Assembly: GCA_900544075.1 (NCBI GenBank)
Contig: UQTJ01000082.1
Span: 1 to 5,504, forward strand
Direction of reading: 5' to 3'
Length of the DNA stretch: 5,504 bases
DNA from: an uncultured Bacteroides sp.
GTDB taxonomy: Bacteria; Bacteroidota; Bacteroidia; Bacteroidales; Bacteroidaceae
In this document: positions 5,326-5,504 of the stretch, piece after piece
Position numbering within the stretch: the first letter of the stretch is position 1
Layout: each line of letters begins with the position of its first letter
Made by a program: the position numbers and the translations under genes
The notes under the pieces: model-generated
What the model was told of the DNA's origin: nothing
The model's database searches: none
What the model saw: only the letters and a program-made list of their open reading frames with translations

Positions 5326-5366
5326 AAAAGAGCCAAATATTTGATTTGCAAATACTTAGCTCTTTT
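5326..5366. terminator. Bidirectional terminator-like stem-loop
   Basis: AAAAGAGC (5326-5333) pairs with GCTCTTTT (5359-5366), and inside it TATTTG (5338-5343) pairs with CAAATA (5349-5354), separated by a symmetric 4 x 4 internal loop. T-rich sequence follows on the plus strand, and the minus strand ends in a similar T-rich run. It may terminate the zinc-motif membrane gene 130 nt upstream and anything arriving from the right. Confidence 0.6.
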
Positions 5367-5475
5367 TCTTGTACCCAGACCCGGTACAAGGCATAGAATT
5401 CATAGGAAAATAAAAGAATTTATTTTCCTTATTATCAGCTATTTGCATTTTTCTTATTTTCTCCATTTTTGCCAT
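5356..5475 (-). CDS. Possible 39-residue small protein; low support
   Basis: On the minus strand an ATG at 5475-5473 opens 39 codons to TAA at 5358-5356. The product starts MAKMEKIRKMQIADNKENKF and ends PCTGSGYKKKS. Its stop falls in the bidirectional stem-loop, which is a natural gene end. The tail faintly recalls the SEC-C zinc motif (CPCGSGKKYKKC) but lacks most of the cysteines. Much of the ORF lies over inverted repeats and AT-tracts, so it may be chance. Confidence 0.2.
   Translation of the reverse strand: MAKMEKIRKMQIADNKENKFFYFPMNSMPCTGSGYKKKS
5368..5390. repeat. Inverted repeat CTTGTACC / GGTACAAG, possible recombination site
   Basis: Perfect 8-base arms (5368-5375, 5383-5390) flank the 7-base spacer CAGACCC. 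Short inverted arms around a 6-8 bp spacer are the form of tyrosine-recombinase core sites. Read on the minus strand, CCGGGTCTGGGTAC resembles the 3' end (T-arm plus acceptor strand) of a tRNA gene, a common integration target, though no TTCGA T-loop precedes it. Both readings are inference. Confidence 0.4.
5404..5429. repeat. Perfect AT-rich inverted repeat, 11-bp arms
   Basis: AGGAAAATAAA (5404-5414) and TTTATTTTCCT (5419-5429) form an 11-bp perfect stem around the loop AGAA. It is the third inverted repeat in about 100 bp. There is no terminal T-run, so a protein site or structural element is as likely as a terminator. Confidence 0.5.
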
Positions 5476-5490
5476 ATTTTGCCCATTTTC
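5447..5490. other. Phased T-tracts predicting intrinsically bent DNA
   Basis: ATTTT starts at 5447, 5456, 5465, 5476 and 5485, giving spacings of 9, 9, 11 and 9 bp. Tracts of this kind near the 10.5-bp helical repeat add up to a static bend. Such curved DNA is common at origins, recombination sites and upstream of promoters. The remaining bases of the region (5194-5293, 5490-5504) show nothing I can name. Confidence 0.5.
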
Positions 5491-5504
5491 TGTTATTCAG
5501 TACA

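Noticed and set aside
5293..5504. Plus-strand frame open from ATG 5293 to the window end
   Set aside because: The translation is built from the stem-loops and T-tracts (runs of Lys, then Phe/Leu/His), so it is most likely a by-product of low-complexity sequence.
1..5504. CRISPR array or insertion sequence
   Set aside because: No regularly spaced repeats and no transposase-like frame or terminal inverted repeats were seen.

Overview
The window looks like accessory (genomic-island) DNA from a gut-type Bacteroidales bacterium such as Bacteroides, Parabacteroides or Prevotella. Reasons: the DNA is AT-rich, genes lack clear Shine-Dalgarno sequences, Bacteroidetes-type promoters (TAnnTTTG, once with TTTG 20 nt upstream) are present, and one stretch reads like the C-terminus of a Bacteroidales mobilization relaxase. 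I worked by eye only; family calls rest on motifs I recognise, not on searches.

Left part (1-1700): a debris-like region around one intact gene. At 68-265 (+) is the tail of a DUF1593/Sde0182-type protein, apparently a broken remnant. A complete class II Fic AMP-transferase (314-1123, -) has its own promoter upstream. At 1222-1697 (+) is the C-terminal part of a relaxase (MobB-like), cut off at its 5' side and carrying a frameshift near 1405-1410. These are scars of earlier insertion and loss of mobile DNA.

Centre (1744-4220): the most interesting part. A Bacteroidetes -7 box (1744-1751) precedes about 230 nt of strongly structured sequence: a GAAA-capped hairpin, a long bulged stem at 1817-1939 with an inner hairpin, and two mutually exclusive 3' hairpins. 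A four-gene operon follows at 2017-4220, with ATGA or near-zero spacing at the first two junctions and 11 nt at the third. Its first gene has a C-terminal DarT/DUF4433 domain (ADP-ribosyltransferase acting on single-stranded DNA) behind an unrecognised N-terminal half. The other three are a small helical protein, an unrecognised alpha/beta protein and a small TerB-like helical protein. No macro-domain DarG antitoxin is present. I infer a DarT-derived toxin/defence operon with an unusual RNA leader or ncRNA and non-standard partner proteins. A 13-bp perfect stem with a long loop (4291-4351) ends it.

Right part (4390-5504): a signal-peptide-bearing membrane protein whose C-terminal half carries seven CxxCxGxG zinc-finger motifs like those of DnaJ, but no J domain. 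After it come about 310 nt with no convincing gene but dense in structure: a close direct repeat of TGGGAACA, three consecutive inverted repeats (the first terminator-like in both directions), a short tRNA-3'-end-like string, and T-tracts at about 9-11 bp spacing that predict bent DNA. This could be the edge of an integrated element.
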